Shown here: in pieces, positions 52,764 through 61,790 of the stretch
Layout: every line of letters starts with the position of its first letter
Position numbering within the stretch: the first letter of the stretch is position 1
Source of the DNA: Planctomicrobium piriforme
GTDB taxonomy: Bacteria > Planctomycetota > Planctomycetia > Planctomycetales > Planctomycetaceae
Direction: 5' to 3'
DNA length: 64,000 bases
Assembly (NCBI RefSeq): GCF_900113665.1
Contig: NZ_FOQD01000005.1
Location: forward strand, 271,277 to 335,276
Program-made: the position numbers and the translations under genes
Notes under the pieces: model-generated
Databases searched by the model: none
Seen by the model: only the letters and a program-made list of their open reading frames with translations
What the model was told of the DNA's origin: nothing

Positions 52764-55004
52764 ATGGCATTTGGATTCTTAAATGCGTTGATGCTGCTGG
52801 GACTGGTGGGCGTTGGCTTGCCGGTGCTGGCACATCTGATCAGCAAACGGCGCTTTGACATCGTGCAATGGGGGGCCATGCGGTTCCTCGAACTGGGGCA
52901 TCGCACCCGTCGGCGAATTCGGCTGCAAGACTTTTTGCTGCTCTTTTTACGGATGGCCCTCATCGCCTGTGTGGCCCTCGCCCTCTCCCGGCCCTGGGGT
53001 TCAGGCAGCCTGTTCGGGGCGCTGGGACCCGACGTCAAACACGACCTGGTGATTGTGCTCGACAGTTCCGGCAGCATGGCCTGGCAAGGGGCGCCGCAGA
53101 CTCCGCATCTGCAGGCGATTCAGTGGATTCACGACGCCCTCGAAGCGTTGCGGCCCGGCGACACCATTTCGCTGATCGATGCCCGTCGACAGCCTCGCCG
53201 TCTCATCTTCCCTCCCACCAGCGACAGTAAACATGTCCGGGATGAACTCGCCAAACTCCCCGGCCCTTCGGGAACATCCCGACTTCCCGCTGCGATTGAA
53301 GATGCGCTGAAGATTCTCACCACGACCAGCAACCCCGTCCGCCGTGTCGTTGTTCTCAGCGACGATCAATCGCTCGCCTGGAATCTCGACGACGAACTGA
53401 ACTGGGAACGGATTGGAGAACTTCGCCGACAGTTCAAACAGCCGCCTGTGATTGATGTCGTCACTTTTGGAGACAATCAGGGATCGCGACAAAACTTCTC
53501 GGTGGGGAACATCAGCTTCTCACGCGATGTCACGGTTCCCGAGTTTCCTCTCAAGATCCGGACGACGATTCGCCAAAGCGGCGGCGACGGGCCTGCTCGC
53601 AAGAAGATCTTCCTCGAAATTGACGGGCAACGAATTCAGGACCAGTCCCAGAACGTGACGCTCCCTCCGAATGGCGAAGCGACGGTCGAGTTCGACCATG
53701 TCTTTCCAGTGGCAGGCGAGTTCGTCGTGTCCGTCTCAGTGGAGCCGGACAATCTTCCACAGGACGACCGCTCCGACGGCGTCGTCATCATCACTCCCGG
53801 TCTGCCGGTCTTGATCGTCGATGGCGATGCGCGGCTCGACGCCACGAAGTCGGAAGCGTTCTATCTGCAATCGGTGTTCGCTGCGTCTGGCACGAAATCC
53901 CCGTGGATCAAAGCGACGGTTGTTCCTCCGGATCAACTCGACGACCAGAAACTGGCAGGCATGAAAGCGGTTTTTCTCTGCAACGTCCGTAGCCTCACTC
54001 CGCGGCAATGGGAATCGCTGCAGGCGTTTGTCCGCGAAGGAGGCGGCTTGATCGTAGCCCCCGGCGACCGCGTTGATGCCGCCGCGTGGAATAAGCTCGA
54101 CGCCAGCGCTCCTCCCTTGCTGCCTGCCCCTTTCAAAAAGATTGAAACCCCGGAAGGCCCCGACGCCGACAAGGGGACCATGATCGATTCGGCCTCGCTC
54201 GAAACTCCCTGGTTGCAGCGCTTCCGTAAAGAGAACGGGGTCGACTTCGTCCTCTCTCGATTCTCAAAATGGTGGGAACTCGACACCCTGTCGCCGGCAA
54301 AGCCGCCAGAGCCGGCGTCCCCCGCTAAAGAGCCCTCGCCGCCATTGCGAATCCTCGCCAGGACGACCGCCGGCTCGCCGTTGATCGTCGCCAGAAAATT
54401 CGGCCAGGGAGAAGTCGTGCAACTCGCCTTCCCGCTTAATGCCGACTGGAGCACACTGCCCGGCAAGAACGACTTCGTTCCATTCGTCTATGAACTGGCG
54501 TTTCTGCTCACAGGCCAGCAATCACATCGCAACGTCGAGACTGGTTCGCCACTCTTTCTGCCGCTGACAGGGAACGCCCACGCCGACGATTACCGAGTCA
54601 CCGGACCAGGCATCGCCAACCAACCGGCCAGTCCCATGCAGCGCGGGCGAATCCCTTATGCCGTCTTTCGCGAGACCTCGGTGCCCGGCACGTACCGGTT
54701 TCAGCGGCAGGGGGCACAGGCGGTCGGCCAGTCGAGTCCGTTCGTTGTGGACGACGACCGCAGCGAATCAGACCTCGCCGCCCTCACCGACGCCAACTGG
54801 GCCAGACTGACCGACAACTTCGAACTCGTGCGGGTTAGAACGATTGGCGAAGTAAAGCAGTCCGCCGGCGGCGAAGCTCCCCGCGCGGAAGTCTGGTGGC
54901 TCCTGCTGCTGGCCGTCCTCGCCCTGCTCGTCAGCGAGGCCGCTTTAACTCGCCGCATGGTTCTGGGGGGCCACGAAGCGCTGGAGGTTGGTGCCGCTGG
55001 ATAA
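52764..55004 (+). CDS. BatA-like membrane protein with von Willebrand A domain
   Basis: In this 746-residue protein, the N-terminal BatA/aerotolerance region has two transmembrane helices (about 6-24 and 57-75, with HLISKRRFDIVQWGAMRFLE between them). A vWA domain follows, with the metal-site motif DSSGSMAW starting at Asp100. A large central part resembles glutamine amidotransferase-like or Ig-like domains (PVLIVDGDARLDATKSEAF). A C-terminal transmembrane helix ends the protein (VWWLLLLAVLALLVSEAAL). Such proteins are common in planctomycetes, often with MoxR ATPase genes, but none is adjacent here. Confidence 0.85.
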   Translation: MAFGFLNALMLLGLVGVGLPVLAHLISKRRFDIVQWGAMRFLELGHRTRRRIRLQDFLLLFLRMALIACVALALSRPWGSGSLFGALGPDVKHDLVIVLDSSGSMAWQGAPQTPHLQAIQWIHDALEALRPGDTISLIDARRQPRRLIFPPTSDSKHVRDELAKLPGPSGTSRLPAAIEDALKILTTTSNPVRRVVVLSDDQSLAWNLDDELNWERIGELRRQFKQPPVIDVVTFGDNQGSRQNFSVGNISFSRDVTVPEFPLKIRTTIRQSGGDGPARKKIFLEIDGQRIQDQSQNVTLPPNGEATVEFDHVFPVAGEFVVSVSVEPDNLPQDDRSDGVVIITPGLPVLIVDGDARLDATKSEAFYLQSVFAASGTKSPWIKATVVPPDQLDDQKLAGMKAVFLCNVRSLTPRQWESLQAFVREGGGLIVAPGDRVDAAAWNKLDASAPPLLPAPFKKIETPEGPDADKGTMIDSASLETPWLQRFRKENGVDFVLSRFSKWWELDTLSPAKPPEPASPAKEPSPPLRILARTTAGSPLIVARKFGQGEVVQLAFPLNADWSTLPGKNDFVPFVYELAFLLTGQQSHRNVETGSPLFLPLTGNAHADDYRVTGPGIANQPASPMQRGRIPYAVFRETSVPGTYRFQRQGAQAVGQSSPFVVDDDRSESDLAALTDANWARLTDNFELVRVRTIGEVKQSAGGEAPRAEVWWLLLLAVLALLVSEAALTRRMVLGGHEALEVGAAG

Positions 55005-55007
55005 GAG

Positions 55008-55277
55008 CTATGAAGCCAGTTGTTCGTTGAGACGATTGATGGCCAATGACTCTTCAGTCTCGATTTTTGTCACCCGATAGCCGGCCTGACGAATGTCGTG
55101 AATCGCTGACTCAATTCCCTTGGACAGCGTTTCCGCCGCACGATCGAAATGGGCATAGGCAATCCCGTTACACATTCCCACGGTCGCATCATCACAGCCC
55201 GCTTCGAACAAACGGTCCAGCGCCTCGTCGGTCAGTTCCGGGATGTCGAAGTAAATCGTAAATCCAAACGTGCTCAT
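55008..55277 (-). CDS. small protein, likely antitoxin of a two-gene toxin-antitoxin-like unit
   Basis: The 89 residues are taken from the ATG at 55277, whose ATGA overlaps the stop of the preceding gene by 4 nt. The sequence MSTFGFTIYFDIPELTDEALDRLFEAGCDDATVG, then HFDRAAETLSKGIESAIHDIRQAGYRVTKIE, resembles small proteins that commonly accompany a MPRPRHPNK-type toxin-like gene. Homologues usually continue into a helix-turn-helix segment after SLAINRL; here the chain stops soon after, so the DNA-binding part may be truncated. Function assigned by context only. Confidence 0.6.
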   Translation of the reverse strand: MSTFGFTIYFDIPELTDEALDRLFEAGCDDATVGMCNGIAYAHFDRAAETLSKGIESAIHDIRQAGYRVTKIETEESLAINRLNEQLAS

Positions 55278-55504
55278 CTCTGTGCCTTCCCTTCTCCGCA
55301 AAGGTCGACATCTCGTCGAATTCTTCTGGCGTGGTTCTCGGGAACTTTCGGCGTACTCCAAACGGAAATCAGGCATTTGCAGGCTTGCGGACAATACAGC
55401 TTGCAAAACGCGTGGGCGTTGCTGATTTCAGCCTTCCAGCCATTCACTTCAGCATATCGAATCGCGGCTTCGATGTGCTTATTGGGATGGCGTGGTCGCG
55501 GCAT
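55274..55504 (-). CDS. small protein, likely toxin of a two-gene toxin-antitoxin-like unit
   Basis: The 76-residue protein starts MPRPRHPNKHIEAAIRYAEVNGWKAEISNAHAF and contains RLYCP-like CKLYCPQACKCLISVWSTPKVPENHARRIRRDVDLC. The N-terminal pattern (short helix, NGW, strand, then H) resembles the HicA/dsRBD-like toxins. In relatives the central GGHAWG keeps glycines that are changed here (ISNAHAFC), so activity may be reduced. The gene overlaps the downstream partner by 4 nt, typical of toxin-antitoxin operons. Assignment is inference from arrangement and recalled family pattern. Confidence 0.6.
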   Translation of the reverse strand: MPRPRHPNKHIEAAIRYAEVNGWKAEISNAHAFCKLYCPQACKCLISVWSTPKVPENHARRIRRDVDLCGEGKAQR

Positions 55505-55654
55505 TTTATTTCATGACCTTGAGGGGAAAGAAACAAACATTTCACCGAAGAAATTCAGAATGCCTTTGCGGCCCATTCAGGAACGGTCGAACTTTTCTCG
55601 ACAGTCCATTCTGCATCTCTCCACCCTCAACGATCAACCCTAAACGCTCAACGT

Positions 55655-57271
55655 TTACGCCTCCTCAACCGGTGGTGCGAAGCCGCGGCGCATCGTGTTC
55701 TCGCAGATCGAAACCGGCAGCAGGAACTGCAACAGGTAATCCGGCCCGCCCGCCTTTGTGCCGATGCCGGACATGCGGTATCCGCCGAAGGGATGCCGCT
55801 GCACGATGGCGCCGGTGATCCCGCGGTTCAGATACAGGTTCCCCACCTGAAACTCTTCGCGAGCCCGTTGCAGGTTCTTCGGACTGCGGCTGTAGATGCC
55901 GCCGGTCAGTGAATACGGAGTCGAGTTGGCAACCTGCAGGGCATGTTCGAGATGGCGGGCTTTCATCACCGAGAGGACTGGCCCAAACAGCTCCGTCTGC
56001 CCCAGACGTGATTCCGGCTCCACGTTGGCAAACACATGCGGCCCGACAAAGAAGCCTTCCTTCGCCAGCTTGCCGACATCACCAGCGACGATCGTCTGAC
56101 ATTCTTCCTTGCCGATGGCGATGTAATCGTGGAGACGCGTCTGCGCTTCCTGGTCGATCACCGGACCAAAATCGCAGCCCGGATCTTCCGCAGGACCGAC
56201 CACCAGGCTTTCACAGGCGGCTTTCAGCCGTTCGAGGAAGATGTCGTGGACCTCGCTCAGCACGATCACGCGCGAACAGGCCGAACACTTCTGGCCGGCG
56301 TAGCCGAATGCGCTCTGCACGACTCCCTGCACTGCGTCGTCGAGATCGGCATCGTTGTCGACGATGATGGCGTTCTTGCCCCCCATCTCGGCAATGACCC
56401 GTTTCACGCTCACCTGGCCTGGAACTGGCTCTGCGGCGAGACGGTTGATCTCCAATCCGACGGCCCTTGATCCGGTAAAGGCGATGATCTCCACGTCGGG
56501 ATGACGCACCAGCGCCGGGCCCACTTCTTCTCCGTTCCCCGGCAGATAATTCAGCACGCCAGTCGGCAGGCCGGAATCACGGGCGATGTTGAAAAGTTTC
56601 AGCGCGATGATCGACGACTGCTCCGCCGGCTTCATCACCACGGTATTACCGGTCACGAGCGCGGCCGCCACCATCCCGGTGAGAATCGCCAGCGGGAAGT
56701 TCCAGGGAGCAATGACAACCGTCACTCCTCGCGAGCGATAGTAAGTCTGATTTTCTTCACCTGGGTAATCACAGGTCAGCGCGTGCGTCAGATCCCGCAT
56801 CGCGAGGGCGTAGTACATGCAGAAGTCGATCGCTTCGGCGACGTCGCCGTCCGCTTCTTTCCAGGGCTTGCCGCATTCATAAACCATCCATGCGGCCAGT
56901 TCGAAGCGACGATTCCGCATCTCGGCGGCCATCAGTTCCAGGTATTCCGCACGATGTCCGACGGGCAGCTTCCGCCACTGCGGCCAGGCCCGTTTGGCTG
57001 AGTCGATCGCCTGTGCGGCCAGATCGGGCGTGGCGGCGTTGACCGTTCCCAGCGTCTGTGACTTCTTCGACGGATTCCGGACGACAATGTTCCCGCGAGT
57101 GGTCGTCGCCTTGCCGTTGATGACGAGCGGATAATCCTGTCCGAACTGGGCCTGCACATCCTGCAGTGCCCGCCGCATGTCGTCGCGCGCCTGCCCGCGG
57201 CTGAAATCGGTCAGCGGTTCGTTCTTGAACTGATGGGCGGCAAAAGTCCGCTTTGCCTCGACCTGCGACAT
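55655..57271 (-). CDS. L-glutamate gamma-semialdehyde (P5C) dehydrogenase
   Basis: The 538 residues run from the ATG at 57271. An aldehyde dehydrogenase of the PutA C-terminal/RocA type, it oxidises glutamate semialdehyde to glutamate with NAD in proline catabolism. Landmarks are VVIAPWNFPLAI, FTGSRAVG, the catalytic Glu in IAEMGGKNAIIV (near 296) and the catalytic Cys in GYAGQKCSACSRVIV (near 327). TELFGPVLSV, HPFGGYRMSG and the C-terminal GGPDYLLQFLLP fit P5C dehydrogenase. A complete proline dehydrogenase gene is not adjacent; a PRODH-like domain occurs in the fusion at 19033. Confidence 0.92.
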   Translation of the reverse strand: MSQVEAKRTFAAHQFKNEPLTDFSRGQARDDMRRALQDVQAQFGQDYPLVINGKATTTRGNIVVRNPSKKSQTLGTVNAATPDLAAQAIDSAKRAWPQWRKLPVGHRAEYLELMAAEMRNRRFELAAWMVYECGKPWKEADGDVAEAIDFCMYYALAMRDLTHALTCDYPGEENQTYYRSRGVTVVIAPWNFPLAILTGMVAAALVTGNTVVMKPAEQSSIIALKLFNIARDSGLPTGVLNYLPGNGEEVGPALVRHPDVEIIAFTGSRAVGLEINRLAAEPVPGQVSVKRVIAEMGGKNAIIVDNDADLDDAVQGVVQSAFGYAGQKCSACSRVIVLSEVHDIFLERLKAACESLVVGPAEDPGCDFGPVIDQEAQTRLHDYIAIGKEECQTIVAGDVGKLAKEGFFVGPHVFANVEPESRLGQTELFGPVLSVMKARHLEHALQVANSTPYSLTGGIYSRSPKNLQRAREEFQVGNLYLNRGITGAIVQRHPFGGYRMSGIGTKAGGPDYLLQFLLPVSICENTMRRGFAPPVEEA

Positions 57272-57755
57272 GAATTTGGTCCTCGATGACTGCAAACGCC
57301 CCGGATGTCATCCCTGCTAACGAGACCACTCTTCCGGCGGCTTTGAAAAACACAGCTTGAAATACAAAGGGGGCAGATGACTCTGATTCCACCGTGCAGG
57401 TCGGAATCCGCCTGATTCGCTCCGCGGCATGACATTCCGGTCACCCCGCCGCACGGAGCGCGTGCCGCAGCATCATCCCCAGCGAAAGCGGCGTCAAGGT
57501 GCCCAAACGAACTTTTTGGAGATGCCCGCCCGTTTGCGCCGACACTGCAACTTCCTTTGTCGTATTGCCTATTCGCGTGCCCAAAGCAGGCAGAACTCGC
57601 CCGCCGTATTCCCGGGATGCCCGCGACGGCACAAGAATAAAGATCCTCAAAACTCCCGATTCCGTTCGACTCTCGCGCCGCGATTTTTTTGCTATACTCC
57701 CGAATTCTCGGTTTTTGACGGGTTCTTGACGCCAGCAGTCTTTAGAGAAGCAGCG
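57272..57755. other. ffh upstream region
   Basis: The 484-nt space is partly an open frame in phase with ffh but without homology before 57756. TATACT at 57693-57698 is a good -10 box; no convincing -35 is placed 16-18 nt before it. No repeat or RNA gene was recognised. The region must also hold the P5C dehydrogenase promoter. Confidence 0.45.
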
Positions 57756-59243
57756 ATGTTTGAATCGATCACCCGGAACCTCGGGGACGCTCTGGGCTCA
57801 ATCGCCCGCGGCCGGCTCACGGAGTCCAACATCCGGGACGGGATGGGCAAGGTCCGCCAGGCGCTGCTCGAAGCGGACGTCAATTACGACGTCGCCAAGG
57901 CCTTTACCCAACGGGTCACCGAACAGGCGGTCGGCGAAAAAGTCTTGAAGGCTCTCCGCCCGGCCGAGCAGATCGTCGGCATCGTCTACCAGGAACTCGT
58001 CAGCCTGATGGGCCCGGTCGACCATTCGCTGGCCATCCGCCGCGGTGAATTGTCGGTCATCATGATGTGCGGACTGCAGGGGGCGGGGAAAACCACCACC
58101 TGCGGCAAGCTTGCAAGAATGCTCAAAGAGCAGGGCAACAAGCCGATGCTGGTCGCGGCCGACTTGCAGCGTCCGGCCGCTATTGAACAGCTTCGGGTCA
58201 TCGGCGAGCAGATTGGCGTCCCCGTTTATTGGGAAGAAGCCGCTCGCAGCAATCCCGTTCAGGTCTGCGTCAACGCCCGCAAAGAAGCCCGGGCACATGA
58301 CTGCAATGTGCTGATTCTCGATACCGCCGGCCGCTTACACGTCGACGACGCTCTGATGAAAGAGCTGATGGAAGTCGACAACAAGCTGATGCCCGATCAG
58401 GCCCTGCTGGTCTGCGACGCCATGACCGGTCAGGACGCGGTCAACAGCGCCAAAGTTTTTAACGACGCCCTCGAACTCGACGGGGTGATCCTCACCAAGC
58501 TCGACGGCGATACCCGGGGCGGTGCGGCGCTGTCGGTGAAAGCAGTGACCGGCGTTCCGATTAAATTTATCGGAGTCGGTGAACAACTGGACAGGCTGGA
58601 GAAGTTCCATCCCGACCGCATGGCGCAGCGCATCCTCGGTCAGGGGGACGTCGCGACCCTGCTCGAAACCGCCCAGCGGGTGCTCGACAGCGACGAAATG
58701 GAGCGCCAGCAGCAGAAAATGCTGGAAGGGAAGTTCTCCCTCGACGACTTCCTGAAGGCCATGGCCCAGATTCAGCGGATGGGCTCGATGAAGAGTCTGC
58801 TCAAGCTGATTCCAGGAATGGGACAGATGGCGCAGGCTCTCGACGCGCTCGACGGCATGGACCCGGACAAAGATCTTGGGCGTGTTCGGGCAATGATCCA
58901 GTCGATGACGCTTGACGAAAGACGAAATCCTGAGAAAATCGACCGTTCGCGCCGGAACCGGATTGCGCAAGGGAGCGGTACCGACCCGGCCGAAGTCCAT
59001 GGATTGCTCAAGCAATTCAAGGATATGTCTGGAATGATGCAGTCGATGGCGGGCCTGGGCTCGGGCGACCGCATGAAGAAGGTCATGGATCTGCAGTCCC
59101 AGATGATGGGGCCAAATGCGGGTCTGGGACGCGAAAAGCAGAGAAGTAAACGGGGCCCTGTCGATAAAGACGTGCTGCGAGACAAAAAGAAGCAGCAGCG
59201 GAAACAGGCCAAAGATCAGCGGAAAAAGAACAAACGGCGTTAA
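57756..59243 (+). CDS. ffh: signal recognition particle protein Ffh
   Basis: The 495 residues start at the ATG at 57756; the frame is open from 57429 but SRP54 homology begins MFESITRNLGDALGSIARGRLTE. The NG domain has G1 GLQGAGKTT (105-113), the DTAGR motif near 189, and TKLDGD near 247. The methionine-rich M domain covers about 310-440 (IPGMGQMAQALDALDGMDPD). The C-terminus is a long basic tail (KKKQQRKQAKDQRKKNKRR). It directs ribosomes to the membrane with 4.5S RNA and FtsY. It heads the ffh-rpsP-trmD-rplS order. Confidence 0.95.
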   Translation: MFESITRNLGDALGSIARGRLTESNIRDGMGKVRQALLEADVNYDVAKAFTQRVTEQAVGEKVLKALRPAEQIVGIVYQELVSLMGPVDHSLAIRRGELSVIMMCGLQGAGKTTTCGKLARMLKEQGNKPMLVAADLQRPAAIEQLRVIGEQIGVPVYWEEAARSNPVQVCVNARKEARAHDCNVLILDTAGRLHVDDALMKELMEVDNKLMPDQALLVCDAMTGQDAVNSAKVFNDALELDGVILTKLDGDTRGGAALSVKAVTGVPIKFIGVGEQLDRLEKFHPDRMAQRILGQGDVATLLETAQRVLDSDEMERQQQKMLEGKFSLDDFLKAMAQIQRMGSMKSLLKLIPGMGQMAQALDALDGMDPDKDLGRVRAMIQSMTLDERRNPEKIDRSRRNRIAQGSGTDPAEVHGLLKQFKDMSGMMQSMAGLGSGDRMKKVMDLQSQMMGPNAGLGREKQRSKRGPVDKDVLRDKKKQQRKQAKDQRKKNKRR

Positions 59244-59350
59244 ACGGCGTGTGCTTGAAAGGTCTCAGCACCTCGCAAACGTTTCGCCGAGAGGAAATGA
59301 GGGAAAACCGCCGGGTTTTTCCAGTGATTTAGACGGTTCAGGAGAATTCA

Positions 59351-59695
59351 GTGGCGGTTCGAATTCGTATGAAAAAGCTCGGACGGACGCATCGTCCGTT
59401 CTTCCGGATCTGCATTATGGATCAGCAGAGCCCGCGCAACGGCAAGGCGATCGAAGAGGTCGGCACCTACGATCCCATGGTCCGCGATAAATCCAAGCGC
59501 GTCACGCTGAAGATGGATCGGGTCGAACACTGGATGTCGGTTGGCGCCCAGCCCAGCGAAAAAGTCGCCGTGCTGATTCGCAAGATGAAAGAAAATGACT
59601 GGGGCGAAACCAAATCTCCCCCTCCGATGATGGCTCCGCAGGTGAAAGCGGCCCCGGCCGCGGAAGAAGCACCCGCCGAAGCCGCCGCCGAATAA
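59351..59695 (+). CDS. rpsP: 30S ribosomal protein S16
   Basis: The 114-residue protein starts at a GTG at 59351 with AGGAG 8 nt upstream: MAVRIRMKKLGRTHRPFFRI. EVGTYDPM and RVEHWMSVGAQPSE are typical of S16. The last 30 residues are an Ala/Pro/Glu-rich tail (AAPAAEEAPAEAAAE) seen in some planctomycete ribosomal proteins. It lies between ffh and trmD. Confidence 0.95.
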   Translation: MAVRIRMKKLGRTHRPFFRICIMDQQSPRNGKAIEEVGTYDPMVRDKSKRVTLKMDRVEHWMSVGAQPSEKVAVLIRKMKENDWGETKSPPPMMAPQVKAAPAAEEAPAEAAAE

Positions 59696-59716
59696 TTTTT
59701 GCTCTCAGAACGATCC

Positions 59717-59753
59717 CGAGCGACACACGCCTGTGTGTCGCTCGTCGTTTTGT
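59717..59753 (+). terminator. hairpin terminator after rpsP
   Basis: CGAGCGACACAC and GTGTGTCGCTCG form a perfect 12-bp stem with a GCCT loop, followed by TCGTTTTGTT. It may reduce read-through into trmD. Confidence 0.8.
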
Positions 59754-59760
59754 TGGCAGA

Positions 59761-59878
59761 TGTCAGTAGTTGATAGTTCTCAGTCGTCAGTAATCAGTCA
59801 GATTCATGATCCGAGTGACAGCATAACTCGTGGCCGTTTCTTGCTTTTCGAACTGACAACTAAAGACTGTGAACTTGG
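59761..59878. repeat. inverted pair of heptad arms, TCAGTNN family
   Basis: The left arm 59761-59802 contains TCAGTAG, TCAGTCG, TCAGTAA, TCAGTCA in near 7-nt spacing. The right arm 59850-59878 contains AACTGAC AACTAAA GACTGTG. The arms enclose about 47 bases in the rpsP-trmD gap, where rimM is often found in other bacteria. Confidence 0.75.
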
Positions 59879-59887
59879 AACTCCTGA

Positions 59888-60601
59888 ATGAGGCCCTTCC
59901 GGATCGATGTTCTGACTCTCTTCCCGGGAATCTTTGACGGTTACCTGGGACAGAGCCTGTTGAAACGAGCGATCGACGCCGGACTGGTCGAAGTTCATTT
60001 ATGGAATTTTCGGGACTGGGCCACGGACCGACACAAAACGGTCGACGAACCGCCTTATGGCGGTGGCCCCGGAATGCTGCTGAAATGCGAGCCGATTTTC
60101 GCTTGTGTTGAAGCAGTAAACGCTCAGGCAGACTTGCCCGGGCAACTGGTGATGCTCACCCCGCAGGGGGAACCGCTGAATCAGCAGTTGATTGAAAAAC
60201 TGGCCGGTCAACAGCGGATCACGTTGTTGTGCGGCCGTTACGAAGGATTTGACGACCGCATTATCCAGGGCCTGAAACCGTTGGAAGTCTCCGCCGGAGA
60301 TTTCATCTGCAACGGCGGCGAGGTTCCGGCCATGCTGGTCATTGATGCGGTGATCCGACTCATTCCCGGCGTGCTGGGAGACGAGACCAGCGCCAAGTAC
60401 GATTCGTTTTCGTCTGCGGCGCTGCTGGAGTATCCGCAATACACGCGGCCGCGGGAATTCCGCGACATGCGTGTGCCAGACATCCTCCTCAGTGGGGACC
60501 ACGGCGCGATCGCCAAATGGCGACACGAACAAAGTTTGGAGAGAACCCGCCAGCGGCGGGGAGATTTATTGAGCGGCTCCGCGGATGACCCGCAGAGCTG
60601 A
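59888..60601 (+). CDS. trmD: tRNA (guanine-N1)-methyltransferase TrmD
   Basis: The 237-residue SPOUT methyltransferase methylates G37 of tRNAs reading CNN codons, preventing frameshifts. It opens FRIDVLTLFPGIFDGYLGQSLLKRA, with PYGGGPGMLLKCEPI, the knot segment LLCGRYEGFDDRII, and GDETSAKYDSFSSAALLEYPQYTRP near 160-185. The C-terminal helical domain ends RHEQSLERTRQRRGDLL. It belongs to the ffh-rpsP-trmD-rplS block. Confidence 0.95.
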   Translation: MRPFRIDVLTLFPGIFDGYLGQSLLKRAIDAGLVEVHLWNFRDWATDRHKTVDEPPYGGGPGMLLKCEPIFACVEAVNAQADLPGQLVMLTPQGEPLNQQLIEKLAGQQRITLLCGRYEGFDDRIIQGLKPLEVSAGDFICNGGEVPAMLVIDAVIRLIPGVLGDETSAKYDSFSSAALLEYPQYTRPREFRDMRVPDILLSGDHGAIAKWRHEQSLERTRQRRGDLLSGSADDPQS

Positions 60602-60723
60602 CATCGTCGGGACAACAGCGACGGCGTCCGGTTCGGATTTTTCCAAACACCGGTCGGCTTCGCAGACGATCAACACCTAGTGGATGTGCCCCTGTCCCAT
60701 CGGCACCGCTCCCGACAACCTGG

Positions 60724-61101
60724 ATGCGACCCATGCGTAACAAACTGCTCGACATTGCCGAATCGGCCAGCCTGCGGGAGAAGCGTTTCACCTTCACCGT
60801 CGGCGACACTGTGGACGTCCATACGCGAATTCTGGAAGGCGACAAAGAGCGTATCCAGATCTTCTCCGGAGTGGTCATCGCCCACCGCGGTAACGGCATG
60901 AGCGAAATGTTCACTGTTCGCCGTCTCGTGGCCGGCGAAGGGGTCGAACGAACCTTCCCCGCGAACTCACCCAAGATCGCTGAAGTGGTCGTCAAACGCC
61001 ACGCCCGCGTCCGCCGCGCGAAACTGTTCTACCTGCGCGACCGCATCGGCAAGGCCACCCGCCTTCGCGAACGCCGCGCCAAAGCCGGCGAAGCACAGTA
61101 A
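60724..61101 (+). CDS. rplS: 50S ribosomal protein L19
   Basis: The protein has 125 residues if started at 60724, or 122 from the ATG at 60733 (MRNKLLDIAE); no strong ribosome-binding site decides. FTFTVGDTVDVHTRILEGDKERIQIFSGVVIAHRG is the diagnostic segment, with basic RHARVRRAKLFYLRDRIGKATRLRE at the end. L19 lies at the subunit interface. A strong terminator follows. Confidence 0.94.
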   Translation: MRPMRNKLLDIAESASLREKRFTFTVGDTVDVHTRILEGDKERIQIFSGVVIAHRGNGMSEMFTVRRLVAGEGVERTFPANSPKIAEVVVKRHARVRRAKLFYLRDRIGKATRLRERRAKAGEAQ

Positions 61102-61146
61102 GCCGCCAGCCAGTTTGCCTGGCAACGAATTGGTGATCTGAATGTC

Positions 61147-61184
61147 ATTCCCCGGGTTCCAGGCGAACCCGGGGAATTTGCTTT
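61147..61184 (+). terminator. intrinsic terminator after rplS
   Basis: ATTCCCCGGGTTC and GAACCCGGGGAAT form a 13-bp stem with a CAGGC loop and a moderately T-rich tail (TTGCTTT), 45 nt behind the rplS stop. Confidence 0.85.
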
Positions 61185-61191
61185 AAGACAT

Positions 61192-61336
61192 AGTTCGCAG
61201 TTTTCAGTTGTCAGTATTCAGTTCAATGCAAGAGAAAACACCGCTCGCGTAGATTTCCGGTGTTGCAACTGAAGACGACTGGAACCTTCCTGATTGAATT
61301 TCGTTTCGAATTTCGTGCTTCGAATTTCCGATTTGC
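61192..61336. repeat. single TCAGTTT heptad arm and a GAATTTC block
   Basis: The stretch 61192-61223 (GTTCGCA GTTTTCA GTTGTCA GTATTCA GTTCAAT) matches 22312-22345. No inverted partner arm was found within 150 bases. From 61290, GAATTTC-type words repeat (GAATTTC, TTTCGAA, GAATTTC, CGAATTTC) up to the YraN gene start region. An open frame runs through them, which makes automatic start choice misleading. Confidence 0.7.
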
Positions 61337-61385
61337 CCCTAGGCTGAATGCTCAAAAAGCGTCCCCAAAAAACAGGGGGAGCAAC

Positions 61386-61790
61386 GTGGCCGTATTTCGT
61401 GTCGGCTGGCTCAGACGGCTGTTCGGTGATCGCGGAGAACGCGCCGCCGCCCGCTACCTTCGCCGCCAGGGGTATCGAATTCTCGCCCGTCAGGCCCGCA
61501 GCCGCTCTGGCGAAATCGATCTGATCGCTCTGGATCAGGGGACGATTGTCTTCGTGGAGGTCAAAACGCGGACCTCGCATGTGAAAGGGCATCCCGCCGA
61601 AGCGGTCGATGCCGCCAAACAGCGGCAGATGACCCGCGCCGCGCTCGCCTGGCTCAAGCGTCGCAAGCTGCTGAATCATCGGGGGCGGTTCGATATCGTC
61701 GCCATCACCTGGCACCCCGGCAGTCCGCCAGTGATCGAACACTTCAAAGACGCATTTCAGGGGACCGGGCAGGGGCAAATGTACTCCTGA
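61386..61790 (+). CDS. yraN: YraN family (UPF0102) endonuclease-like protein
   Basis: The 134 residues start at a GTG at 61386 with GGGGAG 5 nt upstream. The restriction-endonuclease-like core is complete: GERAAARYLRRQGYRILARQ, then GEIDLIALDQGTIVFVEVKTR (about 43-63) with the Glu, Asp and Glu-Val-Lys pattern of the fold. DAAKQRQMTRAALAWL and RFDIVAITW follow. The cellular role of the family is not established. It is downstream of rplS in many bacteria, as here. Confidence 0.88.
   Translation: MAVFRVGWLRRLFGDRGERAAARYLRRQGYRILARQARSRSGEIDLIALDQGTIVFVEVKTRTSHVKGHPAEAVDAAKQRQMTRAALAWLKRRKLLNHRGRFDIVAITWHPGSPPVIEHFKDAFQGTGQGQMYS

Noticed and set aside
57429..57755. N-terminal extension of Ffh by about 109 residues
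   Set aside because: SRP54 homology starts at the ATG at 57756, and a likely -10 box (57693) lies inside the would-be extension.
59696..59887. A hidden rimM gene between rpsP and trmD
   Set aside because: The gap is too short and is filled by a terminator hairpin and heptad arms.
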